In this document: positions 1 through 7,206 of the stretch, in pieces | Position numbering within the stretch: position 1 is the stretch's first letter | Layout of the letters: every line of letters starts with the position of its first letter | Source: DSOS01 sp035286585 | Lineage (GTDB): Bacteria > Chloroflexota > Anaerolineae > Anaerolineales > UBA4823 | Assembly (NCBI GenBank): GCA_035286585.1 | Contig: DATEDC010000083.1 | Coordinates: 1-8,902 of the forward strand | Direction of reading: 5' to 3' | Length of the DNA: 8,902 bases | The notes under the pieces: generated by a model | What the model saw: only the letters and a program-made list of their open reading frames with translations | What the model was told of the DNA's origin: nothing | The model's database searches: none | Translations under genes and position numbers: made by a program

Positions 1-690
1 ATAATCTAAGTGGTAAAGATCTTCGCCGGAAAAGAATTGGGGATAAGTCTGGTATTGCAGATCGTGAACGATGATGACCATAGGCACGCCAGGGCGCGGA
101 TATAGAGGCGCGGTAAAGGGACAAAATATCAGATCTGCATCTAGGTTGCGCAGCAGGTCTCTGGTTTGTGGGGCTTTTAAGTGAGTTCGGTAGAATTGAT
201 AAATGGGGTTGTATACCGAGCGGGGCAAATTACTCTCCAACGTTTGCCCAATGGCGTGGACGAGCGCGCGCATCGATAAACCCCTCCTTGATTTTAACCG
301 CACCGGGTGTCGATCAGAATCGCCTTCGCTATCGTTAAAAAGTACTGCCAGGGTTTCCCCCGAAATGGCCGCTTGATCTTCTGACGAGGCGATCGGAGCA
401 GCTTCCTCTAACGGTTGGGCGGGTGGGCGTTCGTTGACACACAGGCGGCGCACGTTGGCGGCATCCAGCCAGGCTAATTCATCGTGGGTGTCGCTGGAGG
501 TCACGAGTACGTACTCGTACTCCGGCGCCACGTAGCGGCTGAATTGCCGCACCAGCTCGGTGGCTAAAAGTTTCGCCCCGCCGTTCTCCCCGCCGGGCCT
601 GATCGGGGTGAAATCTACGATAATCCGCCGGGGCGGCTTTGCGCTTGTGGAGCGCAGCTTGATCCGCCGGAGGGGGTTGAAAAACTTCAC
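1..690 (-). CDS. GT4-type glycosyltransferase, N-terminal part (cut by window edge)
   Basis: The frame is open for 230 codons from a GTG at 690 to the window edge, so the C-terminal donor-binding half is missing. The N-terminus has a basic leader, then a Rossmann-like first strand and glycine loop (IIVDFTPIRPGGENGGAK, residues 23-40), then LLATELVRQF. Later come LDADLIFCPFTAPLYPRPGV (183-202) and IIVHDLQYQTYPQFFSG (206-222). This pattern fits the acceptor-side domain of GT4 (glycosyl transferases group 1) enzymes, which transfer sugars from nucleotide donors to lipid-linked glycans in the cytoplasm. Residues about 85-140 are low-complexity and acidic, probably a variable insert. The GTG overlaps the upstream methyltransferase stop (GTGA), with GGAG at 700-703 nine bases before it, so translation is probably coupled. 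An in-frame ATG at 273 has its own strong Shine-Dalgarno. The family is fairly sure; the transferred sugar is unknown. Confidence 0.82.
   Translation of the reverse strand, partial: MKFFNPLRRIKLRSTSAKPPRRIIVDFTPIRPGGENGGAKLLATELVRQFSRYVAPEYEYVLVTSSDTHDELAWLDAANVRRLCVNERPPAQPLEEAAPIASSEDQAAISGETLAVLFNDSEGDSDRHPVRLKSRRGLSMRALVHAIGQTLESNLPRSVYNPIYQFYRTHLKAPQTRDLLRNLDADLIFCPFTAPLYPRPGVPMVIIVHDLQYQTYPQFFSGEDLYHLDY
283..288 (-). promoter_or_regulatory. Internal Shine-Dalgarno AGGAGG in the GT4 gene
   Basis: On the minus strand, AAGGAGGGG covers 289-281 and contains a perfect AGGAGG at 288-283. It sits nine bases before an in-frame ATG at 273-271 (residue 140 of the GT4 protein). It is the best ribosome binding site in the window but lies inside a coding frame. 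It could drive an internal translation start or be a chance product of the Ser-Arg-Arg-Gly codons. The sequence is certain; the function is not. Confidence 0.35.
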
Positions 691-1856
691 TGGAGTTTTC
701 TCCGCATATACAGCAGTGTGCGAACTGGAGTCCAGTTCAACGCCTCCTCGTGCGCTTGCCTGAGCTCTTCCAGTTTTTGGATGATCTCCAGCCTGGCCGC
801 GCGGTCGGCCTCGCATTCCTGCAGCCGGCCTTCCAGGGCATGAATAGCCTCCAGGCGGGCGGACCGGTCGGCCTCGCATTCCTGCAGGTGCGCTTCCAGG
901 TTATGGATGGTGCCTGCCTGTTCTCGCAGTTCTCCATCCAGATTGCGGATTGTCTTTCGCAGGGCAGCAGTATCTACGCCTGACGCAGGCGGCTTATCTG
1001 AAGCGACGCCAGGCTGCTGCTCGCCACCCTCGCCAGCCGTGGAGCTTGCAGTATCGTATTCTAGCTGAGCCTGGAGGCGCTCTGCTGATTCCAGATCGTT
1101 TCCTGCCTCAGTGCGCACAGCTACAGCCACACCGTGACCGATATCGGTATATTTGGCGCTCAGAAAATCGGGATGAGAGCCCACCGCCTCATCCCAGGCG
1201 TGCTCCAGGGCGCGATGTTTTGGATGGCAAATGTCGTCAAATATCAAGACACCCCCCAGCTTGACACGGGGTAGTGCGTTTTGCAGATCGCTGAGTGCTC
1301 CAGCGTAGCTGTGATCTCCATCGACGGTGACAATGTCGAAATACAAGTCGGGATGAGCCTCCAGGAACCTCGGCAGCGTCTCCTGGGAGCGGCCCGAGAT
1401 GAAAGCGGCTTCTCCCTGGTAGCCAACCCGGGCTAATTGGCTGCGGACGTATTCAGGGCCGGGGTTTTCCAGGTCAGCATAATCTTTTACCCACAGGTCA
1501 AAACCGAACAAATTGGCTTTTACTGCCAGGCTGGCGAGCAAAGCAAGGCTGCGACCACGAAACACCCCGACCTCCAGGTAATTTTCCACCTGCAGCAGGC
1601 TGGCGGCCGCAAACAGCACGGTTAATTGGTCAGCGTAACCCCAACCCTCCCCGAATCTCCCCAGGCCAGTTGCGTAGAAGCCCTGCATAAAATCGATGAA
1701 GTCATCCGGCTCCAGGAGCTTCAACACGGATATCACGTTTTCCAATGTCTGTCGCTTGCGAGACAGGCTGAGAAGGGTGTCTGGGCCAAGCTGCACCGGG
1801 TTCAGACGCTGCGGCTGTCGATAGAACGTCGATCGCTCATTTGCCGGCATGCTCAT
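687..1856 (-). CDS. Class I SAM methyltransferase (Methyltransf_24 type) fused to a C-terminal coiled coil
   Basis: The product is 389 residues from the ATG at 1856. I chose it over the TTG at 1868 because GGAG (1866-1863) lies six bases upstream, whereas the TTG directly abuts the previous stop. The N-terminal two thirds form a SAM-dependent methyltransferase: glycine-rich motif I NYLEVGVFRGRS (92-103), acidic FGFDLW (117-122), VDGDHSYAGALSDL (178-191) and GGVLIFDDICHPKH (201-214). These fit the Methyltransf_24 group, often found in polysaccharide clusters. A low-complexity linker (about 255-296) leads to a heptad-rich coiled coil (about 297-373) holding two 21-residue repeats, each carrying LQECEADR. 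A basic amphipathic tail (TPVRTLLYMRRKLQ) ends the protein. It lies between another methyltransferase and a GT4 gene, so its target is probably a glycan or its terminus; this is inferred. The start of the next gene overlaps its TGA stop. Confidence 0.85.
   Translation of the reverse strand: MSMPANERSTFYRQPQRLNPVQLGPDTLLSLSRKRQTLENVISVLKLLEPDDFIDFMQGFYATGLGRFGEGWGYADQLTVLFAAASLLQVENYLEVGVFRGRSLALLASLAVKANLFGFDLWVKDYADLENPGPEYVRSQLARVGYQGEAAFISGRSQETLPRFLEAHPDLYFDIVTVDGDHSYAGALSDLQNALPRVKLGGVLIFDDICHPKHRALEHAWDEAVGSHPDFLSAKYTDIGHGVAVAVRTEAGNDLESAERLQAQLEYDTASSTAGEGGEQQPGVASDKPPASGVDTAALRKTIRNLDGELREQAGTIHNLEAHLQECEADRSARLEAIHALEGRLQECEADRAARLEIIQKLEELRQAHEEALNWTPVRTLLYMRRKLQ
700..703 (-). promoter_or_regulatory. 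Ribosome binding site deciding the GTG start of the GT4 gene
   Basis: GGAG reads on the minus strand at 703-700, nine bases before the GTG at 690-688. No ATG lies near the gene's 5' end; the first in-frame ATG is at 273, after the conserved first Rossmann strand. This site and the GTGA overlap with the preceding stop support GTG as the start. Confidence 0.55.
774..899 (-). repeat. Two tandem 63-bp repeats encoding 21-residue coiled-coil units
   Basis: The units are 837-899 and 774-836. Hand alignment gives 46 of 63 identical bases. A 23-base stretch is identical between 865-887 and 802-824, exactly 63 bases apart. Each unit encodes three heptads (residues 320-340 and 341-361 of the methyltransferase) with the shared core LQECEADR. 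A shorter, more diverged unit (LDGELREQAGTIHN) precedes them. The period is a multiple of both three bases and seven residues, so gain or loss of a unit would change coiled-coil length without breaking frame or register. Confidence 0.85.
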
Positions 1857-1862
1857 CTTGAT

Positions 1863-1866
1863 CTCC
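1863..1866 (-). promoter_or_regulatory. Ribosome binding site deciding the coiled-coil methyltransferase start
   Basis: GGAG at 1866-1863 on the minus strand is six bases before the ATG at 1856-1854. Using it excludes the upstream TTG at 1868, which follows the preceding TAA directly and has no comparable site. Confidence 0.5.
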
Positions 1867-1868
1867 AA

Positions 1869-2630
1869 TTATTTTTTTACCGCATAGTAGTGGTATGACA
1901 ACCACTCAGGCCCGCTCCATGTATTCTCAATTACATCCACAACATCTGCTCCACAGCGATGAAGCAACTTAATAACCTCCGATTTTGGAATACCGGACAT
2001 TAACATGATCGGGCCATGCTTCTCCACATTTTCTGCTGGATCTTGCGGAATCTCCACCCTTGGAGCGGGCGCTTTGGGATCAACCCATTTGGCGGGTACA
2101 TGAAAGGTGATTACCCCGCCTGGCTTGGCGACGCGGACGAATTCGCTTATATAACCCAATGCCAGATCTTTAGGGATATGCTGCAGTGTAATCAGCGTGA
2201 TGATGAAATCAAAATGATTGCTCGCAAATACCTTTAAATCTTTTGAACGATTTGCCATGAACTTTACATTGCTTAAATCACATAACTCTTTGGCTTTTTC
2301 TATCATAGATTCTGCTATATCGATGCCATAAATCGTCTCAAATCTTTTGGCCAGCGCCTGGGTCAGTCGACCAACCCCACAACCAAAATCAAGCGCGCGA
2401 CCAAAACGCAACGGAACTCTCAGACTTTTTAAATGATCCATTACATAAGCTATAGTTCCCTCTCCTTCTTCAAAGAAATCTTTTAGCGCCCACCCTCCCC
2501 ACTTTTTGTCTGCGGCCGTCGAAACAGCCCATAAAGGGTCTTCCAGGCCAAATTTGTTCCAGTTCACGTTCAAGAACTCTAATTCGAGTTTATGCATACT
2601 TTTGGACACACCTTTGATAAGTTTTTTCAT
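1869..2630 (-). CDS. Class I SAM-dependent methyltransferase, AT-rich
   Basis: The product is 253 residues from the ATG at 2630, which has AAGG (2641-2638) seven bases upstream. A TTG eight codons earlier is possible but lacks support. The fold is clear: motif I ALDFGCGVGRL (79-89), the acidic end of strand 2 in YGIDIAESM (101-109), FDFIITLITLQHIP (140-153) as motif II, and VRVAKPGGVITFHVP (165-179). The leader segment DPLWAVSTAADKKWGGWALK (31-50), followed by DFFEEGEGTI, is a pattern I associate with methyltransferases in bacterial polysaccharide clusters. It probably methylates a sugar or glycan end using S-adenosylmethionine in the cytoplasm; the acceptor is unknown. The gene is strikingly AT-rich against its neighbours and is separated from the upstream GT-C gene by 110 AT-rich bases, suggesting separate acquisition. 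Its TAA stop ends 12 bases before the next gene's ATG. Confidence 0.86.
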   Translation of the reverse strand: MKKLIKGVSKSMHKLELEFLNVNWNKFGLEDPLWAVSTAADKKWGGWALKDFFEEGEGTIAYVMDHLKSLRVPLRFGRALDFGCGVGRLTQALAKRFETIYGIDIAESMIEKAKELCDLSNVKFMANRSKDLKVFASNHFDFIITLITLQHIPKDLALGYISEFVRVAKPGGVITFHVPAKWVDPKAPAPRVEIPQDPAENVEKHGPIMLMSGIPKSEVIKLLHRCGADVVDVIENTWSGPEWLSYHYYAVKK

Positions 2631-2740
2631 TATCTGACCTTCTGATTTATCCAATAAGTGCAGGAGATTTGGAACGCATTTGGCATGGCCATCACTCTGG
2701 GCAGAGAGTGTAATTTTTCCTTTGATATGGAATATAACAG

Positions 2741-4327
2741 CTACTGTGATGGCTGGAGGCGGTATATCTGGATCAGCGGCCCGCCGCGCGTCTTTGTGGG
2801 TTTGAAACGTTTTAACAGCTCCCCACCTTCAAAAAGAGCCTTATAAAAGCTCACTTCGTGCTCGTAACGCTCTGGCTCGCTGAAAAATCGGGCATACATG
2901 GCGCTGCTCACCACCAGGTATTCATAACCCTCGTTGAGGTAGTCGCCCAGCTCCCGGTCATACGCTAGCGAAGGCCACTCTGTTGATTGAAAATCTGTGC
3001 CGGAGAGGGGCGCAGTATACCATTCAAAAGCGATTTTACTTTGCTGGGGTATATTTTCGATGATCCACTGTCGCGCCAGCAGGCGCGTGCTCGGGTTCGA
3101 TTGGCGGATATTCATCAGGATCAGGCGGTAGCCAGGCTGCGCCGCGGCAATGAAAGCGCCGAGGATGACCAGGCCAAGGAACCACCTGGGGTTTAGCCCG
3201 AGGGAGGCAGTCACGTGGTCGGAGACCCACATCATTGCACTGGCCGCGAACAGCGCCAGGAGGGGCAAAATCTGGATCGTCCAGCGGGCCCAATGCAACC
3301 TCGAGAGGCTGATCCCGGCCAGGAAAAGCATGACAAACCCCAACAGGGCGATCTGCTTGTTCTGCTTTTCCCTCCAGGCCAGGGTAACTCCAAAGATCAC
3401 TAGGGCTACCTGCGGCCACGAAATTGCCTCAGGGATAGCCTGACTCAGGTACCAGAGAAAATTCCCGGGTCTGCTCAGGCCATCCGCGCCCAGATGCTCG
3501 CTGCGCGCTTCCTGGAGTATGCCTGCCCGCGCGGTGTCCAGGTCCAGGAAGAAGTACGGCGTGGTGGCGGCGAAAGCCACGAAGGTGACAGCCGCGCCGG
3601 TGAGAGCTGCGCTGACGATCTGGCGAGACGGTACATTCGCCGGGCGCCTCCAGAGCAGGTGCAGATCGAGTAACAACAGGAAGGGGATCAACACGACCAT
3701 GAAATAACGGCTGCTGACGCTCAGTCCAATAGCCGCCCCTGCCAGGGCGTGGTTCCACAGCGTGGGCTGGTCGTAGGCCCGCAGACAAAGGTACAAGCTG
3801 AGTAAACCGAAAAATGCCGCAGCGCTATCGGTGCGCACATACTGGGCGTGGGAGACGGCCAGCGGATAAAACGCAAAGAGAAACCCAGCCGCCAGGCCAG
3901 TCCACTCATTGAAAGCCCGTTTTCCTAGCAGGTAGATCAGCGGGAGGCTCAAGACCGCGTAGGCAGTGCTGAGATACCTGCCGAGCAGGTAAAAATTGGC
4001 GAAATTGCGCTCGAATGTCTGCCTCAGGCCCGGATTGGGGCGGAGCAAGGGCACATCGTCGACGACCCCACGCCAGATGCGGAATCCTGCCGCCATGGGA
4101 TAAATTACCGTGGATCCCGGGTTGCCAAACCAGCCCGGGTTCAGATTGCCGGTCGCTGCCATGTTCACCGCAGGGGTGACGAAAAAAGGCTCATCGATTT
4201 CATAGATGTACGGCAGGTCCCGGCGAATACCCCACAGGTGCAGGACTAGGGCTAGGCAGGTCAGAATAAATAACAGCCAGCCAGGGCACTTCGGCGGCGA
4301 TTGGGAAAAACCAGCCTGCGGGATCAA
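2741..4327 (-). CDS. GT39/PMT-type polytopic membrane glycosyltransferase (GT-C fold)
   Basis: The product is 528 residues from a TTG eight bases after the rfbD stop, with weak GAAGAG upstream. No earlier usable start exists, and the next ATG would remove the first membrane helix and the catalytic loop. A hydrophobic helix at about 17-32 is followed by YEIDEPFF (42-49), an acidic DE motif typical of the first periplasmic loop in GT39/ArnT/PMT_2 enzymes. Many membrane segments follow (about 120-133, 143-155, 170-182, 192-224, 238-255, 305-316, 326-342, 350-367, 382-397), including SHAQYVRTDSAAAFF (159-173) and HWARWTIQILPLLALF (345-360). The tail (about 410-528) is soluble and probably extracytoplasmic. 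Family enzymes move sugars from polyprenyl-phosphate donors onto lipids, glycans or proteins. Here it probably modifies the locus glycan, which is inferred; donor and acceptor cannot be read. Confidence 0.8.
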   Translation of the reverse strand: MIPQAGFSQSPPKCPGWLLFILTCLALVLHLWGIRRDLPYIYEIDEPFFVTPAVNMAATGNLNPGWFGNPGSTVIYPMAAGFRIWRGVVDDVPLLRPNPGLRQTFERNFANFYLLGRYLSTAYAVLSLPLIYLLGKRAFNEWTGLAAGFLFAFYPLAVSHAQYVRTDSAAAFFGLLSLYLCLRAYDQPTLWNHALAGAAIGLSVSSRYFMVVLIPFLLLLDLHLLWRRPANVPSRQIVSAALTGAAVTFVAFAATTPYFFLDLDTARAGILQEARSEHLGADGLSRPGNFLWYLSQAIPEAISWPQVALVIFGVTLAWREKQNKQIALLGFVMLFLAGISLSRLHWARWTIQILPLLALFAASAMMWVSDHVTASLGLNPRWFLGLVILGAFIAAAQPGYRLILMNIRQSNPSTRLLARQWIIENIPQQSKIAFEWYTAPLSGTDFQSTEWPSLAYDRELGDYLNEGYEYLVVSSAMYARFFSEPERYEHEVSFYKALFEGGELLKRFKPTKTRGGPLIQIYRLQPSQ

Positions 4328-4335
4328 AATTCTCT

Positions 4336-5217
4336 TCAGGGAGATTCCAGCGCCAGTTTCAAAGCCTCGCGCCAGTCGGGGAGCTGCAGATCGAACGTGT
4401 GCACGAATTTGTCGCAGTTCAATGCCGAATGGAGCGGCCTCACTGCCGGGGTGCGAAATTCGGCGCTTTGGGCGGGCTGTATTTCTTTCACGATCTGCTC
4501 TTCCTTACGCGGGTCGAGCCGTAGAATGGCCTCGGCCCACTCCAGGCGGCTCGCGCGACCACTGCCGGCCAGGTGGTAGACGCCGCTCCGCTCGCCGAGC
4601 CAGGCGGAGGTATCTGCGCCCGCTTTGGCGAGAATCTGGGCGCTGGCTTCAGCCAGGGAGCGCGCCCAGGTCGGGTTGCTAACCTGATCCGCCGCTACGC
4701 GCAGGGTCGTCTGCTGACGCGCCCATTGCAATACTTTGGTGACGAAGCTATCCCGGCGAGTGCTGTACACCCAGCTCGTCCGCAGGATCAGGTAAATGCC
4801 TCCCACCTTCTGGATAGCCCGCTCGCCGCCCAGCTTGCTCCTGCCGTATGCGCTTAAAGGATTGGGCGCATCGGTTTCGATATAGTCGCTGCCTTTGGCG
4901 CCATCGAAGACGTAATCGGTGGAATAATGGATCAGTGCGGCGCCCAGCTTCGCAGCTTCTTCGGCCAGTATGCCGGGGGCGCGGGTGTTGATAGCCGTGG
5001 CAGCCTCCGCCTCGCTTTCGGCGCGGTCGACGGCGGTATATGCGGCTGCGTTGACAATTAGCTGGGGGCGATACGAACGGATGGTAGCGATGAAATGATC
5101 TTTTGTCAGGTCGATTTCGGGAGAATCATAGGCGCGGACTTCCCCCAGCGTCAAAAGAGCGCGATGCAGCTCCCAGCCCAGTTGCCCATTTTTCCCCAGC
5201 AAAAGGATGCGCAGCAT
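4336..5217 (-). CDS. rfbD: dTDP-4-dehydrorhamnose reductase
   Basis: RmlD/RfbD reduces dTDP-4-dehydro-L-rhamnose to dTDP-L-rhamnose with NAD(P)H, the last step of the pathway, in the cytoplasm. The 293-residue product matches usual family length. It has the nucleotide-binding GKNGQLG (8-14), NAAAYTAVDRAE (56-67), STDYVFDG (99-106), and the short-chain dehydrogenase Tyr-x-x-x-Lys pair in YGRSKLGGE (Y124, K128). ADQVSNPTWARSLAEA (176-191) and RPLHSALNCDKF (260-271) are further family landmarks. The ATG at 5217 is three bases past the rfbA stop, and the next gene follows eight bases after this TGA, so it is part of one operon. Confidence 0.95.
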   Translation of the reverse strand: MLRILLLGKNGQLGWELHRALLTLGEVRAYDSPEIDLTKDHFIATIRSYRPQLIVNAAAYTAVDRAESEAEAATAINTRAPGILAEEAAKLGAALIHYSTDYVFDGAKGSDYIETDAPNPLSAYGRSKLGGERAIQKVGGIYLILRTSWVYSTRRDSFVTKVLQWARQQTTLRVAADQVSNPTWARSLAEASAQILAKAGADTSAWLGERSGVYHLAGSGRASRLEWAEAILRLDPRKEEQIVKEIQPAQSAEFRTPAVRPLHSALNCDKFVHTFDLQLPDWREALKLALESP

Positions 5218-5220
5218 ATT

Positions 5221-6111
5221 CTATGGGCGGTAGAAGGGTAAATCCTCGTCTTCGGCAATGCTCAACAAATATTTGCCGTACTCGTTGTTGTTCATCTCCA
5301 TCGCCAGGCCGCGCAGTTGCTCCCGGTCAATAAAGCCCATCCGGTAGGCGATCTCTTCCGGGCAGGAGATCATCATGCCCTGGCGATCTTCCACCGCCTG
5401 GACAAAGTTGGCCGCCTGCAGGAGCGATTCGTGGGTGCCTGCGTCCAGCCAGGCCACGCCGCGGCCCATCACTTCTACCTGTAACTGGCCGCGTTCCATG
5501 TAAGTGCGGTTTACATCCGTGATCTCCAGCTCGCCCCGTGCGGAAGGTTTCAGCCCGGCGGCAATTTGGACCACCTGCTGGTCGTAGAAATACAACCCGG
5601 GTATGGCGTAGTGAGAGCGCGGGGTTTTCGGTTTTTCCTCGATGCTCAAAGCGCGCCCGTTTTCGTCAAACTCGACCACGCCGTAGCGTTGCGGATCGCG
5701 CACCGGGTAAGCAAAAATCAACGCCCCCGCGGTGAGCTGGGCCGCCGAACGCAGCCTGGCAGGCAAACCGTGACCGAAGAAGATGTTGTCGCCTAGTATC
5801 AGGCTGACCGGCTGGTCTCCGATAAACTCCGGCTTGATCAGGAAGGCCTCAGCCAGCCCGCGTGGTTCGGCTTGTTCGGCGTAGGTGAAGCGCAAACCCC
5901 ACTGGCTGCCGTCTTTGAACAGCGTGCGGAAGCCGGACAGCGCCTCTGGCGTGCTGATCACCATAATTTCGCGAATCTGGGCCAGCATCAGCATGGAGAG
6001 CGGGTAGTACACCATGGGCTTGTCATACACGGGCAATAATTGCTTGCTGATGCTGATCGTCAATGGAAACATGCGCGTGCCTCGCCCGCCAGCCAGGATG
6101 ATGCCTTTCAT
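5221..6111 (-). CDS. rfbA: Glucose-1-phosphate thymidylyltransferase
   Basis: RmlA/RfbA joins dTTP and glucose-1-phosphate to give dTDP-glucose and pyrophosphate, the first and usually feedback-inhibited step of dTDP-L-rhamnose synthesis. From the ATG at 6111 the product is 296 residues, normal for the family. The signature LAGGRGTRMFP (6-16) with K23 and PVYDKPMVYYP (27-37) binds nucleotide. LILGDNIFFG (104-113) carries the metal-binding aspartate, IEEKP (157-161) and WLDAGTHESL (221-230) line the sugar site, and the C-terminal helical part (about 250-296) completes the protein. The frame is open upstream into rfbB, but the conserved N-terminus and GGAGG (ending four bases before the ATG) fix the start. 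The ATG overlaps the rfbB TGA as ATGA. Confidence 0.96.
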   Translation of the reverse strand: MKGIILAGGRGTRMFPLTISISKQLLPVYDKPMVYYPLSMLMLAQIREIMVISTPEALSGFRTLFKDGSQWGLRFTYAEQAEPRGLAEAFLIKPEFIGDQPVSLILGDNIFFGHGLPARLRSAAQLTAGALIFAYPVRDPQRYGVVEFDENGRALSIEEKPKTPRSHYAIPGLYFYDQQVVQIAAGLKPSARGELEITDVNRTYMERGQLQVEVMGRGVAWLDAGTHESLLQAANFVQAVEDRQGMMISCPEEIAYRMGFIDREQLRGLAMEMNNNEYGKYLLSIAEDEDLPFYRP

Positions 6112-7193
6112 AGCGCCTCCCCACGATTTGAATAGTTGCTCTCCAGCCAACCCTGGTAATCCACCTGTTTTCGTACCGCCTCTACCCACAGCGGGTGGTT
6201 CAGGTACCATTCCACCGTTTTCAACAAGCCGCTTGCCAACGACTGGCGCGGCTGCCAGCCCAGCTCGTCTCTGATCTTGGTGATATCCATCGCGTAGCGC
6301 CGGTCGTGACCGGGCCGGTCGGCGACGTGGCGCACCAGCGAGGCGTGCGGGATAAAGGGGGAATTGGGCTGGCACTCATCCAGGATCTCGCAAAGCGTGT
6401 TCACCAGGTACAGGTTGGTCGGCTGGTTGTTACCCCCGATGTTGTACGTCTCGCCTGGCCTGCCGGCGTGGATGATGGTCAGGATGGCTTCGCAGTGGTC
6501 TTCGACAAACAGCCAATCTCGGATTTGCCCGCCGTCCCCATAGATGGGCAGGGGCTGACCCGCCAGAGCGTTGGAGATCATCAACGGAATGAGCTTCTCG
6601 GGAAACTGGTACGGCCCGTAGTTGTTGGAACAGTTCGAGATGCTGATCGGCATCCCATAGGTGTGATAATAGGCGCGCACCAGGTGGTCGCTGGCAGCCT
6701 TGCTGGCGGAATAGGGGTTGTTCGGGGCGTAGTTGGTGCTCTCGGAGAAGGGCGGGTCGCCCGGCTGCAGGGTGCCGAAAACCTCATCCGTGGACACGTG
6801 GTGAAAACGGACCTCTTCCCGCGGCAGGGCTTTTTCCACCAGCCAGTACTGCCGGGCAGCCTCCAGCAGGGTGTAGGTGCCCTGGATATTCGTCCGCAGG
6901 AATGGCTCAGGGTTAAGGATCGAACGATCGACGTGAGTTTCGGCGGCAAAATGGACCAGGGTATCTACCCGGTGAGCGTGCAGCAGCTCGCCGACCAGCT
7001 CGCGGTCGCAAATATCCCCATGAACGAAGGTATGCCGGCTGGGGTCAGGCAGCTCCTTCAGGTTCTCGCGGCTGCCGGCATAGGTCAGGGCATCCAGGTT
7101 TACGATTCTGACCTCCGGCCGCGTTTTCAGCAGGTAATGGACGAAATTTGAGCCGATAAAACCGGCCCCACCGGTGACGAGCACATTTTGCAT
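6108..7193 (-). CDS. rfbB: dTDP-glucose 4,6-dehydratase
   Basis: RmlB/RfbB converts dTDP-glucose to dTDP-4-keto-6-deoxyglucose using bound NAD, the second pathway step. The 361-residue product is of family length. It has the Rossmann loop TGGAGFIGSNF (7-17), HFAAETHVDRSI (81-92), the catalytic HVSTDEVFGTL (132-142; T135, D136, E137), YSASKAASDHLV (161-172; Y161, K165), SNNYGPYQFPEKLIP (189-203) and GQIRDWLFVEDH (222-233). I chose the ATG at 7193 over a GTG two codons earlier because GAGGG (7206-7202) is well spaced for the ATG and too close to the GTG. It begins the coupled B-A-D block and is separated from rfbC by the 300-base gap holding a repeat element. Confidence 0.96.
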   Translation of the reverse strand: MQNVLVTGGAGFIGSNFVHYLLKTRPEVRIVNLDALTYAGSRENLKELPDPSRHTFVHGDICDRELVGELLHAHRVDTLVHFAAETHVDRSILNPEPFLRTNIQGTYTLLEAARQYWLVEKALPREEVRFHHVSTDEVFGTLQPGDPPFSESTNYAPNNPYSASKAASDHLVRAYYHTYGMPISISNCSNNYGPYQFPEKLIPLMISNALAGQPLPIYGDGGQIRDWLFVEDHCEAILTIIHAGRPGETYNIGGNNQPTNLYLVNTLCEILDECQPNSPFIPHASLVRHVADRPGHDRRYAMDITKIRDELGWQPRQSLASGLLKTVEWYLNHPLWVEAVRKQVDYQGWLESNYSNRGEAL

Positions 7194-7201
7194 AGACACT
7201 G

Positions 7202-7206
7202 CCCTC
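7202..7206 (-). promoter_or_regulatory. Ribosome binding site deciding the rfbB start
   Basis: GAGGG at 7206-7202 on the minus strand stands eight bases before the ATG at 7193 but only two before the alternative GTG at 7199, so the ATG is preferred. Confidence 0.5.

Noticed and set aside
503..518. Perfect 16-bp palindrome ACGAGTACGTACTCGT
   Set aside because: It lies within the GT4 coding frame and is explained by codons for a Glu-Tyr-Glu-Tyr-Val-Leu-Val run. There is no second copy or regulatory context.
2693..2718. Hairpin CACTCT/AGAGTG followed by a T run on the plus strand
   Set aside because: The stem is only six pairs and the T run is on the plus strand, where no gene ends. It does not serve the minus-strand operon as a terminator.
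6112..6375. An 88-codon N-terminal extension of rfbA overlapping rfbB
   Set aside because: The extension is proline- and arginine-rich shadow sequence. The family N-terminus MKGIILAGG and a good ribosome binding site place the start at 6111.
6195..7151. A 318-codon open frame on the plus strand
   Set aside because: It lies fully antisense to rfbB, whose motifs are unmistakable. Long antisense frames are common in GC-rich genes and its product shows no recognisable domain.
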